A program made the translations under genes and the position numbers. Below, one piece after another: positions 43,046 to 51,757 of a stretch of 57,353 nt of DNA. The stretch lies in assembly GCA_002709695.1 (NCBI GenBank), contig PAQF01000042.1:1-57353 (forward strand), read 5' to 3'. The notes beneath the pieces are model-generated. The model was not told where the DNA came from, did no database searches, and saw only the letters and a list, made by a program, of their open reading frames with translations. Source of the stretch: Candidatus Poribacteria bacterium. Its GTDB lineage: Bacteria > Poribacteria > WGA-4E > UBA9662. The number at the start of each line of letters is the position of its first letter. The first letter of the stretch is position 1.

Positions 43046-44233
43046 TTGAGTAAGAGAATAGGGGTTTTAACAGGAGGGGGCGACACTCCGGCGTTAAATG
43101 CTACATTAAAGGGGATAGCCCTTCAATGCGAGGAGTTTGGGTTTGAGTTAATTGGACTTATGCAAGGCTGGGCAGGGGTTTTGAAGCGCGGAGCATACTG
43201 CCATTTGGTTCCTGAGATGATTGATGAGAATCGAGGGGGAACGATCCTACAGAGTTCACGAACAAATCTTAGAGCTTCAGGGCAGATTGGGGAAGCCGTT
43301 GAGAATCTGAAGAAACTGGATATCGATGCACTTATTCCCATTGGTGGTGATGACACGCTAAGTGTTGGATCGGAACTCTCAAATGATTTTGCTACTACCT
43401 TCGTTACGAAAACGATTGACAACGATGTTGGTGGCAACGCACCTGAAGGTAATTCTGTTGATTATACACGACTGGTTAATTATTTTTGTCCTGGTTTTCC
43501 TAGCGCTGCTAATTTGATCGCCAAATATGTTAATGATATTCGTACCACAGCTTATTCACACAATCGGATTATCTTTGTTGAAGCAATGGGGCGATATGCA
43601 GGCTGGCTTACATTGGCTTCTGCTTATGGCCATCCTGATTTAATTTTGGTGCCTGAAATTAAATATGAACCGGATAACTTGGCTGCCTGCATTGAAAAAG
43701 AATACAGTCGAGTTGGCAATCTCGTTGTAGTTGTTTCAGAAGGAATTACAGGCGAAGATGGTAAACTATTAACGGAATCTGAGGAACTTGACAGCTTTGG
43801 TCATGCACGCCCCGGAGGTTGCTCAGAGCTTATTGCTCAGGATATGCAAGAGCGTTTGCCAAGTATTTCTTCGTCCAACTTCCGTCACCAAGTATTGGCA
43901 TATATGCAGCGGTGTGGAAGTCCAATACCCGTTGATCGGGATACGGCGATTCGAGCTGGAAGGTTGGCGGTTCAGGCGATAAAAGATGATAAGGTTAATT
44001 ATGTGGCAACTGTTATGCGTACTGAAAATGGAATTGAGACCCAATTGCTCCATTTGGAGAAGGTACTTGCACGAGGGGATGATGGTCATATCATTCGTAG
44101 AAGTCTTGATCTCCGTTTCTACGATGCTGAAAACTTCCAGATTTCGGAGGCGGGGATTGATTACTTCCGTCCAATATTCGGAGATTTGCCTGAATCGTTC
44201 TATTATCCTGACTTGAGTATTCAGTATATTTAG
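43046..44233 (+). CDS. pfp: Pyrophosphate-type 6-phosphofructokinase
   Basis: 395 residues. GVLTGGGDTPALNA at the start, PIGGDDTL (about 98-105), TKTIDND (about 121-127), MGRYAGW (about 178-184) and ARPGGCSEL identify the family. The residue after GGD is Asp and the loop is KTIDND. This is the pattern of pyrophosphate-dependent enzymes; ATP-dependent ones have GGDGS and GTIDND. It phosphorylates fructose 6-phosphate using PPi, reversibly. TTG start at 43046. No other glycolytic gene is adjacent. Confidence 0.85.
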   Translation: MSKRIGVLTGGGDTPALNATLKGIALQCEEFGFELIGLMQGWAGVLKRGAYCHLVPEMIDENRGGTILQSSRTNLRASGQIGEAVENLKKLDIDALIPIGGDDTLSVGSELSNDFATTFVTKTIDNDVGGNAPEGNSVDYTRLVNYFCPGFPSAANLIAKYVNDIRTTAYSHNRIIFVEAMGRYAGWLTLASAYGHPDLILVPEIKYEPDNLAACIEKEYSRVGNLVVVVSEGITGEDGKLLTESEELDSFGHARPGGCSELIAQDMQERLPSISSSNFRHQVLAYMQRCGSPIPVDRDTAIRAGRLAVQAIKDDKVNYVATVMRTENGIETQLLHLEKVLARGDDGHIIRRSLDLRFYDAENFQISEAGIDYFRPIFGDLPESFYYPDLSIQYI

Positions 44234-44261
44234 TTGTTTTTGATTGTAAAGCAGTGACAAT

Positions 44262-44837
44262 GTGGTGGACTTAAGAACATTAAAAAGAGATATTATTTTC
44301 CCCGCGAAACTGAGAGGCTTTGACTTACATTTTCATTCTACATGGGGCTTATTTTCGCCGAGGTCTGTTGATGAAGGCACACGTTTGTTGGTAGATCAGC
44401 TTGATATCAATGAAGGGGAAATATGTCTTGATATAGGATGTGGTTATGGGGCTGTTGGTATAGTGATGGCTAGGTTATCGAGAACAGGAAGTGTGTATAT
44501 GGTTGACAAAGATTTTGTGGCTATAAAGTACTCGGAAGTCAATGTTAAACGGAACCATGTGACAAATTGCGAAGTGATCATGAGCAATGCATTTAGTCAT
44601 GTTCCCCAACTTCGGTTTGATGTTATTGCTTCTAACCTGCCTGCAAATGTAGGGAAGGAATTACTTAAAATTATACTCATTGAATCGAAAGCCCACCTCA
44701 AACCAAGCGGAAAACTGTATGTTGTAACAATCTCTGGTTTACGGGGATATATCAAACGCCAATTTAGAGAAATTTTTGGGAATTATCGAAAGGTAAAACA
44801 AGGGAAAAACCATACTGTAGCGTTAGCTGTGGGATGA
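44262..44837 (+). CDS. RsmC-like small methyltransferase
   Basis: 191 residues. The SAM-binding motif CLDIGCGYGAVGIVMARL (about 50-67) and DKDFVAIKY follow the RsmC/small MTS pattern. The catalytic-site motif reads SNLPAN in place of the usual NPP(F/Y), which is a conserved variant in related methyltransferases. The likely substrate is RNA or a small molecule. The GTG start at 44262 follows the phosphofructokinase stop by 28 nt on the same strand. FSPRSVDEGTRLL before the SAM motif is the usual N-terminal lead. Confidence 0.78.
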   Translation: MVDLRTLKRDIIFPAKLRGFDLHFHSTWGLFSPRSVDEGTRLLVDQLDINEGEICLDIGCGYGAVGIVMARLSRTGSVYMVDKDFVAIKYSEVNVKRNHVTNCEVIMSNAFSHVPQLRFDVIASNLPANVGKELLKIILIESKAHLKPSGKLYVVTISGLRGYIKRQFREIFGNYRKVKQGKNHTVALAVG

Positions 44838-44876
44838 GGTGCCAGTAAGTGTTAGAGCCTTACTTCGCAGACGTGT

Positions 44877-45344
44877 TCAAAGGCGACGCAGATATAAGTA
44901 GATTCCGTGTGCGAAACTGACAATCCCCCAAGCGATCGCAACAGCAATTAAAACGAGCAAAAAAGAAATAGTGGATGTGGGGCTTTCTGATACGCCATCC
45001 ACAGTCGACAATTTTATTTGATGCCCTAGTAATTGGTGAACAGTTTCGTGTTTGGCTAGAGGCGAGAAGTAGATCAAACTGAAGATTGTAACCCCAATTA
45101 TGGACCAGAAGACACCTCGGAAAATCTGTCGACTACTATTGATTCTATTCGTTTTTGATTGGTCAGCCAAATTTCGGTTGATATACTGTTCTAGATCCGC
45201 AGGGTCGATTTCCGGGAAATTTTGAGTAAGCTGAGCTACGATTTCATCTCTTCTTTTTTTTTCGTGGATGCAGTCAGTAAGCTGTTGATTTAGGCTGTCG
45301 TATACTTGTATTATTTCCTTTTGTTTAGGCTCGTTTTCGCTCAT
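44877..45344 (-). CDS. Membrane protein with two spans, unknown function
   Basis: 155 residues from the preferred start (ATG 45344, giving SENEPKQKEIIQVYD). A charged N-terminal half, probably helical and with a possible coiled coil, is followed by two membrane segments (about 77-95 and 128-152). I recognise no domain. An extension to 45389 adds 15 basic residues. It is divergent from the DUF4340 gene and convergent with the methyltransferase gene. No evidence of function. Confidence 0.6.
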   Translation of the reverse strand: MSENEPKQKEIIQVYDSLNQQLTDCIHEKKRRDEIVAQLTQNFPEIDPADLEQYINRNLADQSKTNRINSSRQIFRGVFWSIIGVTIFSLIYFSPLAKHETVHQLLGHQIKLSTVDGVSESPTSTISFLLVLIAVAIAWGIVSFAHGIYLYLRRL

Positions 45345-45430
45345 AGATTCAAACCTTGCTCTTCGCCGAATTGCAACCCAGTATACCATATCCTAATATT
45401 TTTGTAAAATTCTGATTTTGGAACGGTAGT

Positions 45431-46399
45431 GTGAGTTTTAGAACCACTCTAATTATTCTAATTATCTTTGTCTGTTTTGTTTTGTGTTATCTTTTTCTCC
45501 CTAAGGATCACCAAGTAATTGAGCAAAGTGCCGATAGGAAAATTGCTCAATTTTATGGTTTGGAGAAGCGACTAATTCAAAAAATTCAAGTAATCTTCCA
45601 TCGTTCCCTGTATCCTGATCAGTCGAGTCAAAAAGGTTTGATTCAACAGTCCTATACTTTAGTGAAATTTGGTCAAAATGATTGGCGGCTAGTTGATCCA
45701 GTGGTTGTTGATGCCAATGAATGGAAAGTTAATCAACTTCTCTCTGATTTGTTGGAAAAGCGTATTAAACGTCGAATAGAAGTTCCTAGTCTTCTTGAGT
45801 ATGGACTTGATGATCCCATTTTTGAAATATCTTTGTTGACTCAGGATGGATCGACTAAGACTTTTCTAATTGGTAAGAAGACTGTAAACTACTCTGTCTA
45901 TGCCAAAGAAAAATTGGATTCGAAAATCATGCTGATTGAGTCCAGCATCATCAGGGATTATTTGAAATCTGTAGATGATTTGCGTGACTTAACGACTCAT
46001 AATGAATCTCAGCCGGAAGACAATAGGAGGAGAGTTTTCGATTTTCAGCGCGCTGAAACTACACAAATTGATATTTTGTCGATGGATTCAAAGGTAGTGT
46101 TGCGAAAACAGGCTGATGGAGATTGGCGAGCTATAGAACCGGATAAGTTAATTGTTTCCCAACGGGTAGTTGAGGATTTTCTTTTTTTTGCTGATTCGTT
46201 AGAGGGTACAGAAATACAGGATTTAAGGAGGCTTCCGGAAGCTGAAATTCGTATTAGGTTTTATACAAAAGCAACTGAACCTACTGTGTTGATATTGTAT
46301 TATACAGAGGATAGTGATGTTTATGCTAAAACAATAAATAAAGAAACCATCTTCCGAGTTGGTGATCATCTTTTGAAGTTAATTAGAAAAATTGGGTAA
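45431..46399 (+). CDS. DUF4340 family membrane-anchored protein
   Basis: 322 residues, one N-terminal membrane segment (about 5-23). A duplicated beta-rich domain follows, with LVKFGQNDWRLVDPVVVDANEWKVNQLL in module one (signature across about 77-104) and a second similar LRKQADGDWRAIEPDKL module. It matches the DUF4340 layout. In other bacteria DUF4340 proteins lie next to GldG-like ABC transporter genes, but none is seen here. GTG start at 45431. The GNAT gene follows after 7 nt. Confidence 0.75.
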   Translation: MSFRTTLIILIIFVCFVLCYLFLPKDHQVIEQSADRKIAQFYGLEKRLIQKIQVIFHRSLYPDQSSQKGLIQQSYTLVKFGQNDWRLVDPVVVDANEWKVNQLLSDLLEKRIKRRIEVPSLLEYGLDDPIFEISLLTQDGSTKTFLIGKKTVNYSVYAKEKLDSKIMLIESSIIRDYLKSVDDLRDLTTHNESQPEDNRRRVFDFQRAETTQIDILSMDSKVVLRKQADGDWRAIEPDKLIVSQRVVEDFLFFADSLEGTEIQDLRRLPEAEIRIRFYTKATEPTVLILYYTEDSDVYAKTINKETIFRVGDHLLKLIRKIG

Positions 46400-46406
46400 A
46401 TGAAAA

Positions 46407-47369
46407 ATGTACGAGAAATTTGCGGATGTCGAGCTTAGAACTGGCCAATCAATGGAGGTCGGTGTTATCTTAGCCCCAGATCTTGAGTATGCTAAAGAGG
46501 TGAAAAAGTTCTTGGGCCACAAACCAGAGACTTATAGATGGCATATTGATTGTTGTGTTCGTGAAGTGTTGGATTTACTCGAAACCCGATTCTACATTGG
46601 TAAAGTCGATGGTGAGATCATCTCAAATATCATGATTACCGAGTATGATGGTATTGGAACACTTGGTCATGTATTCACTCTCCCCAATCAGCGTCGGAAA
46701 GGTGCGTGTAAAGCTATCATGGGATATCAGATGGATGATTTTCGGCATCGAGGAGGGAAGGCATTGTATCTTGGTACTGGATATGATTCTCACCCCTATC
46801 ATATTTACAAGAGTTTTGGTTTTGATAGTGTGTATGATGGATCTGGTTTTATGTCTTATTTTTCTACAGAGGATTTTGATGCTAACTATTTCGTGGATTT
46901 AGATGTTCATGTTAAAGATAATATTGAATGGCATGATTGGGCCAAAATAACAGCACTCACTGGGATCACGAATGGAGACCAGATTCGCAGTGTCGCTCTC
47001 GGCATATATGGGCCATCCAACTTTGAAGGTGGTTTTTTGTCTTTTAAGCAAGAACTCGAAACTGGTCTCGATTATCATGCAGCGAAGCTTTTGCAAAATG
47101 CTTCCGGTGCTGTCGTGGCGATGGCTACGGTAAAGCAAAATGAAGATATCATGTTGCTGGATATTTTTGCTCATCCACTTTTTTGGACTCAGTTGGGAGC
47201 GTTGCTGGATTCTTTAGGTATTTCGTCTTCGAAAGTTCAATGTTATGCCGAAACGAATTCAAAGGAAAAAATAAAATTGTTGCATGAATTTGGTTTTCAT
47301 TGTGAGGGCATCCAACGCGATAATGATCGCAATTTAGATGTGGCTATCTATGTTTCTAACGCTTGTTAG
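46407..47369 (+). CDS. GNAT-family N-acetyltransferase
   Basis: 320 residues. The acetyl-CoA loop QRRKGACKAIMGYQMDDF (about 92-109) and LYLGTGYDSHPYHIYKSFGF identify the GNAT core in the first half. The second half (about 170-320) is weaker but seems to be a second GNAT-like lobe (TNSKEKIKLLHEFGF near the end). It probably acetylates an amine of a small molecule. It lies between the DUF4340 and GH2 genes on the same strand. Confidence 0.8.
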   Translation: MYEKFADVELRTGQSMEVGVILAPDLEYAKEVKKFLGHKPETYRWHIDCCVREVLDLLETRFYIGKVDGEIISNIMITEYDGIGTLGHVFTLPNQRRKGACKAIMGYQMDDFRHRGGKALYLGTGYDSHPYHIYKSFGFDSVYDGSGFMSYFSTEDFDANYFVDLDVHVKDNIEWHDWAKITALTGITNGDQIRSVALGIYGPSNFEGGFLSFKQELETGLDYHAAKLLQNASGAVVAMATVKQNEDIMLLDIFAHPLFWTQLGALLDSLGISSSKVQCYAETNSKEKIKLLHEFGFHCEGIQRDNDRNLDVAIYVSNAC

Positions 47370-47413
47370 AGCATGATTTGATTATATTAATTGCAGTGAA
47401 TTAAGGAGTGTGT

Positions 47414-50092
47414 ATGTCAGATTTTCTCTCAGGTATACCGCGGTCAGAATATCCTCGACCTGATTTTCAGCGTGGAACCAGTCAAGGTATTGATTGGGTG
47501 AATCTAAATGGCACATGGGAATTTGTTTTTGATCCCGATGATGTGGGAAAACAGGAAGGTTGGTATCTTCCAGAGTTCAAAGGATACGTAGATCAAATAT
47601 GTGTGCCATATCCTTGGGAAAGTCTTGCTGCTTGGGGCCAATCCGATCAAGCAACAAGTGCAAACTACCTTAGTACTAAGGTTTACCTGAACCCGGATGT
47701 TGTCACGTGTGGTGGTTCAGAAAGAGGTGGTAATTATCGTGATGAACCTAGACACACAATTGCATGGTATCGTCACCAGGTATCAATTCCTAGTCATTGG
47801 GATGGTATGCGTGTTATCTTGAAATTTGGTGCTTCCGATTGGCACACCATGGTTTGGGTAAATGGTAAGTGTGTTGGCGAACACCAAAATGGGTATTTGC
47901 CTTTTGAATTTGATATCACTGACAGTTTGTCTAGTGGTGCTCCCTCGTGTGTTGTGGTACGTGTGTTTGACCCACAAGACCATTCGCAACAACCAGTTGG
48001 TAAACAATATGGGTGGTATACGCGAACAAGTGGAATTTGGCAGACCGTTTATTTGGAACCACGATCGGAAACCTTTATCAAAAGTTTCAGGATCTATCCG
48101 GATATTGATGCTGCTGAAGCAAGAGTTCAGATCCAAGTTGGCGGCAACGATTTTAGTGGTCTCGGCTTTCGCTTCGATACGGATGCCCCTCTAGAAAAAG
48201 TAGATATTGAAGTGTTCGATGATCACGCAAAGTGTGTGATAGGAATCCAAAAGTCCAAACTGCAACTCTGGGATGTAGATAATCCTCATCTTTATGATCT
48301 TGATATTCAATTGATCAAAGATGAGGATGTTATTGATCGTGTTTCAACTTATTTCGGCATGCGCAAGATTTCACGCCAAATGTTACCAGGAACCGATTAC
48401 GAATATATTTATCTGAATAACCAACCCATATATTTGTTAGGTGCTTTGAACCAATCTTTTAGTACTGAAGGTGTCTATACATTCTTAGATGATGATCAAA
48501 TTCGAACTGACATCATGCGAGCAAAAGAATTTGGATTTAATTTTTTACGTTTACATATCAAGATCGATGAACCTCGATTGTATTATTGGGCCGATCGCTT
48601 AGGTATGCTATTTATGTGTGATATACCGAATCTTGGATATGATGGTTATAGTGATATAGGAAGACAGCGCTGGGAGCAAACCCTGCGAGGGACTGTTGAA
48701 CGTGATTTTAATCATCCGTCAATCATTGCTTGGTGTGATTTTAACGAAACGTGGGGGCTTGGTGGTAACGATTACAAACAGATGCAGGATCGTCAGGAGT
48801 GGGTTCGAGAAATGTATCATCTTACTAAGCGGTTGGATCCCACTCGTTTGGTAGAAGATAATTCGCCATGTTTATATGATCATGTTGAAACGGATATTAA
48901 TTCTTGGCATTTCTATATCAATGATTATCAGCAAGCACGTGAGCATATTGCCAATGTAGTTAAGGAAACTTATCCTGGTTCAAAATTTAATTATACTGGT
49001 GATAATAAACAAACTAATGCGCCCATGATGAATAGCGAATATGGTGGAATTGGAGCAGGTTCAGGTGATAAAGATATTTCGTGGTGTTTTAAATATTTGA
49101 CCAATGAGCTTCGACTCCATCAGAAAATTTGCGGTTATATTTATACTGAACTTCAAGATATCGAATGGGAACACAATGGGTTCATGAACTATGACCGGAC
49201 AGTTAAGGAGTTTGGCTATGATTACACTATGATTAATTCGCTTGATTTTATTGTTCTTGATCATCATCCAGGCTTGAGTTTTGAACCTGGTAGTTGTTTA
49301 GAGTTAGATATTTATTCAAGCCATTTTTCCAATAAGAATATTGAACAAGCAATGCTATTTTGGCGGTTGGATGGCATTGACCAGCTGGGTTCTGAACAGA
49401 TGAATTTGGTTAGTGGAAGTATTCCGATTTCATTTGTGCAATACAAGGTTGAGAAAGTCCATCGGTTGTCGATTACCTTGCCAAATCAACCTGTTGTTGG
49501 GACTCTTCATGTGTGGGTTACGGATCAAAACCAAGCTGTGGTTGCTAGGAATTTTATTAATGTCGAAATCTTTGAAGAGCCTCCATTGATTGAATATTCT
49601 GATGAAAATTCTGCCATTGTACGCTTGGATATTGGAGATTCACCAGTAGCAGAATTCGCCGAAAATGGAACATTGGAGTATACAGTTGATTTGCCAGACA
49701 GGATAAAGTTAGAATCGATTAATTCTATGGAGGTTGTATTTGAGGCTTCTTCGTATATGGATGGAGCCCCCCAAACTGATTGGGAAAAGCATCCCTCAGA
49801 TCTCAAGATCATGATCAATGACATTGAGTTGAAAACGATTACATTACCAAGTTCTCCAGCTGATACACGTGGAGCATTATCGTATATTAACGGGATTCCA
49901 GGTAAATATGGTTTTCTTATCAGGATTATAGCTGACGATTTACACTTGGAGAGGTTCAGGAACAGTTTTTCGGATAATAAGCTTACTATTGGTTATCAAG
50001 TGGATCTAGACGCAGAAAATGCAGGGGGGCTGACAATTTATGGGGCACGTGCTGGTCGTTATCCGCTGGGGCCGTATATTATTATTTCTTAA
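47414..50092 (+). CDS. Glycoside hydrolase family 2 beta-glycosidase
   Basis: 892 residues. The start ATG 47414 has AAGGAG 5 nt upstream. It has a GH2 sugar-binding domain (HTIAWYRHQVSIPSHW, VNGKCVGEHQNGYLPF), an Ig-like middle domain, and the TIM barrel with the acid/base Glu in WCDFNETWG (about residue 448) and the nucleophile Glu in MMNSEYGG (about 542). No signal peptide is present, so it is probably cytoplasmic. It hydrolyses a beta-linked galactoside, glucuronide or mannoside; which one cannot be read from sequence. It is followed by a ROK kinase and SIS isomerase, so the released sugar may be processed directly. Confidence 0.92.
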   Translation: MSDFLSGIPRSEYPRPDFQRGTSQGIDWVNLNGTWEFVFDPDDVGKQEGWYLPEFKGYVDQICVPYPWESLAAWGQSDQATSANYLSTKVYLNPDVVTCGGSERGGNYRDEPRHTIAWYRHQVSIPSHWDGMRVILKFGASDWHTMVWVNGKCVGEHQNGYLPFEFDITDSLSSGAPSCVVVRVFDPQDHSQQPVGKQYGWYTRTSGIWQTVYLEPRSETFIKSFRIYPDIDAAEARVQIQVGGNDFSGLGFRFDTDAPLEKVDIEVFDDHAKCVIGIQKSKLQLWDVDNPHLYDLDIQLIKDEDVIDRVSTYFGMRKISRQMLPGTDYEYIYLNNQPIYLLGALNQSFSTEGVYTFLDDDQIRTDIMRAKEFGFNFLRLHIKIDEPRLYYWADRLGMLFMCDIPNLGYDGYSDIGRQRWEQTLRGTVERDFNHPSIIAWCDFNETWGLGGNDYKQMQDRQEWVREMYHLTKRLDPTRLVEDNSPCLYDHVETDINSWHFYINDYQQAREHIANVVKETYPGSKFNYTGDNKQTNAPMMNSEYGGIGAGSGDKDISWCFKYLTNELRLHQKICGYIYTELQDIEWEHNGFMNYDRTVKEFGYDYTMINSLDFIVLDHHPGLSFEPGSCLELDIYSSHFSNKNIEQAMLFWRLDGIDQLGSEQMNLVSGSIPISFVQYKVEKVHRLSITLPNQPVVGTLHVWVTDQNQAVVARNFINVEIFEEPPLIEYSDENSAIVRLDIGDSPVAEFAENGTLEYTVDLPDRIKLESINSMEVVFEASSYMDGAPQTDWEKHPSDLKIMINDIELKTITLPSSPADTRGALSYINGIPGKYGFLIRIIADDLHLERFRNSFSDNKLTIGYQVDLDAENAGGLTIYGARAGRYPLGPYIIIS

Positions 50093-50119
50093 TTATGTCA
50101 AATTTCATGGAGCAGTAAA

Positions 50120-51073
50120 GTGAGCTCATGTTTAGTTGGAATTGATATTGGTGGAACCAAGCTGGCAGTTGTTATCGCGAATTCCGATGGTCGAATCCTG
50201 AACAAGATACGTCAACCAACTAAGTCTTATAAAGGATTTGAATATGCTATAAGACTAATATTTGATATGATTGATCAGTTGCTCCACTTGGAACAATTAA
50301 CTCGTGATCAGGTGTTGTCAATCGGTATTAGTTGTGGAGGGCCTCTGGATACCCAAACTGGTGTTGTTTACTCTCCTCCGAATTTACCTGATTGGGAGGC
50401 TATTCCTTTAGCTGATATTGTGGAGTCTGAATTCAAGATTCGACCGGTAATTGAAAATGATGCTAATGCTGGCGCTCTCGCTGAATGGCGGTTTGGTGCT
50501 GGACGTGGCTATAATCATGTTGTATTTATGACTATGAGTACTGGAATTGGTGCAGGAATTGTTGTTGATGGTCGCATACTGCATGGGGCTTCTGACTGCG
50601 CTGGGGAAGTGGGGCATCAGGTGTTGATTCCCAATGGGCCTGTTTGTGGGTGTGGTAATCGTGGATGCCTTGAAGCAATATGCTCTGGACCAGCAATTGC
50701 AAAACGGGCTCAAGAGAAGGTACGTAAAAATCCGCATACCAAAATTTTGGATTTGGTTGATGGTAATATTGCAATGATTCGTTCTGAAGAAGTGTTGGAG
50801 GCGGCAAAATCAGCAGATCCATTAGCACTTGATTTGATCAAAGAGGTCAGTTTTTATATGGGGTGGGGGATTGCCAACCTTGTGAATATTGTCAACCCTG
50901 ATATTGTTTTGGTTGGGACGATAGCAGTTGCAGCTGGTGATTTACTGCTTGAGCCAATTCGTCGAACAGTACTGGAAATGTCAATGCAGCGTCCTGGAGG
51001 AATTGTAAAAATTATGCCAGCTCAACTTGGGCAACACATTGGAGATTTGGCAGCTATTTCACTTGTCGTTTGA
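50120..51073 (+). CDS. ROK-family sugar kinase
   Basis: 317 residues. The nucleotide-binding loop GIDIGGTKLAV (about 7-17), catalytic ENDANAGALAEW (about 112-123), STGIGAGIVV and the zinc motif GHQVLIPNGPVCGCGNRGC (H and three Cys) define the ROK family with no DNA-binding domain, so it is a kinase and not a repressor. Likely substrates are glucose, N-acetylmannosamine or N-acetylglucosamine. GTG start at 50120. It follows the GH2 gene and precedes a SIS isomerase, forming a small sugar-processing operon. Confidence 0.9.
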   Translation: MSSCLVGIDIGGTKLAVVIANSDGRILNKIRQPTKSYKGFEYAIRLIFDMIDQLLHLEQLTRDQVLSIGISCGGPLDTQTGVVYSPPNLPDWEAIPLADIVESEFKIRPVIENDANAGALAEWRFGAGRGYNHVVFMTMSTGIGAGIVVDGRILHGASDCAGEVGHQVLIPNGPVCGCGNRGCLEAICSGPAIAKRAQEKVRKNPHTKILDLVDGNIAMIRSEEVLEAAKSADPLALDLIKEVSFYMGWGIANLVNIVNPDIVLVGTIAVAAGDLLLEPIRRTVLEMSMQRPGGIVKIMPAQLGQHIGDLAAISLVV

Positions 51074-51104
51074 GTTATACATTAAAAAATTGAAGGATGT
51101 GATT

Positions 51105-51695
51105 ATGGAACGAATCCAAAAGTACTTATCTCATTTGCAAAATGCTTTGAATCTACTTTCACTTAGTGATGTGCGTCAGGTTATTGACATGGTTATGTCA
51201 GCATATGAAAATGACAAGCAGATTTTTGCTATTGGAAATGGAGGTAGCGCTTCAACCGCTTCACATATTGGATGTGATCTTGGGAAGGGGACCGTTAGTG
51301 TTCCAGGAGGGGGAAGTATTCCCGCGCGAAAGCGGTTTCGAGCAATCAGTTTAACAGATAATGTAGCGACTATGACAGCATGGTCGAATGATACATCATA
51401 TGATGATATATTTGTAGAACAACTCAAGAATCTTGTAAACTCTGGGGATCTGATAATAGGCATTAGTGTCAGTGGGAACTCGGAAAATGTAGTTCGGGCG
51501 ATGCAGTATGCTAAGGCAATGGGTTGTGATGTGATTGCTTGGACCGGCATGGATGGTGGAAAGATGGGAGAGATCAGTGATTTAAGTGTGACTGTAGAAA
51601 GTGATCAGTATGGACCGGTTGAGGACGTTCACTTGGTTTTGAATCATATTTTGCATGCTTGGATTAGTGAGGAATTAGTGTCCCGAAACGCTTGA
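51105..51695 (+). CDS. SIS-domain phosphosugar isomerase (GmhA-like)
   Basis: 196 residues from ATG 51105 (AAGGA about 10 nt upstream). FAIGNGGSASTASHIGCDLG (about 41-60) and ISVSGNSENVVRAM are the phosphosugar-binding loops of the SIS fold, closest to GmhA/phosphoheptose isomerase. LTDNVATMTAWSND is typical of that family. It probably isomerises a phosphosugar, fitting the ROK kinase just upstream. A longer frame overlaps the ROK gene but lacks a good start. Exact substrate unknown. Confidence 0.88.
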   Translation: MERIQKYLSHLQNALNLLSLSDVRQVIDMVMSAYENDKQIFAIGNGGSASTASHIGCDLGKGTVSVPGGGSIPARKRFRAISLTDNVATMTAWSNDTSYDDIFVEQLKNLVNSGDLIIGISVSGNSENVVRAMQYAKAMGCDVIAWTGMDGGKMGEISDLSVTVESDQYGPVEDVHLVLNHILHAWISEELVSRNA

Positions 51696-51757
51696 CAGCA
51701 ATTTGGGCCAGCGATATAATACCGCGTGATTCTTGTGGTCGCCAAGAGGTCATAATT

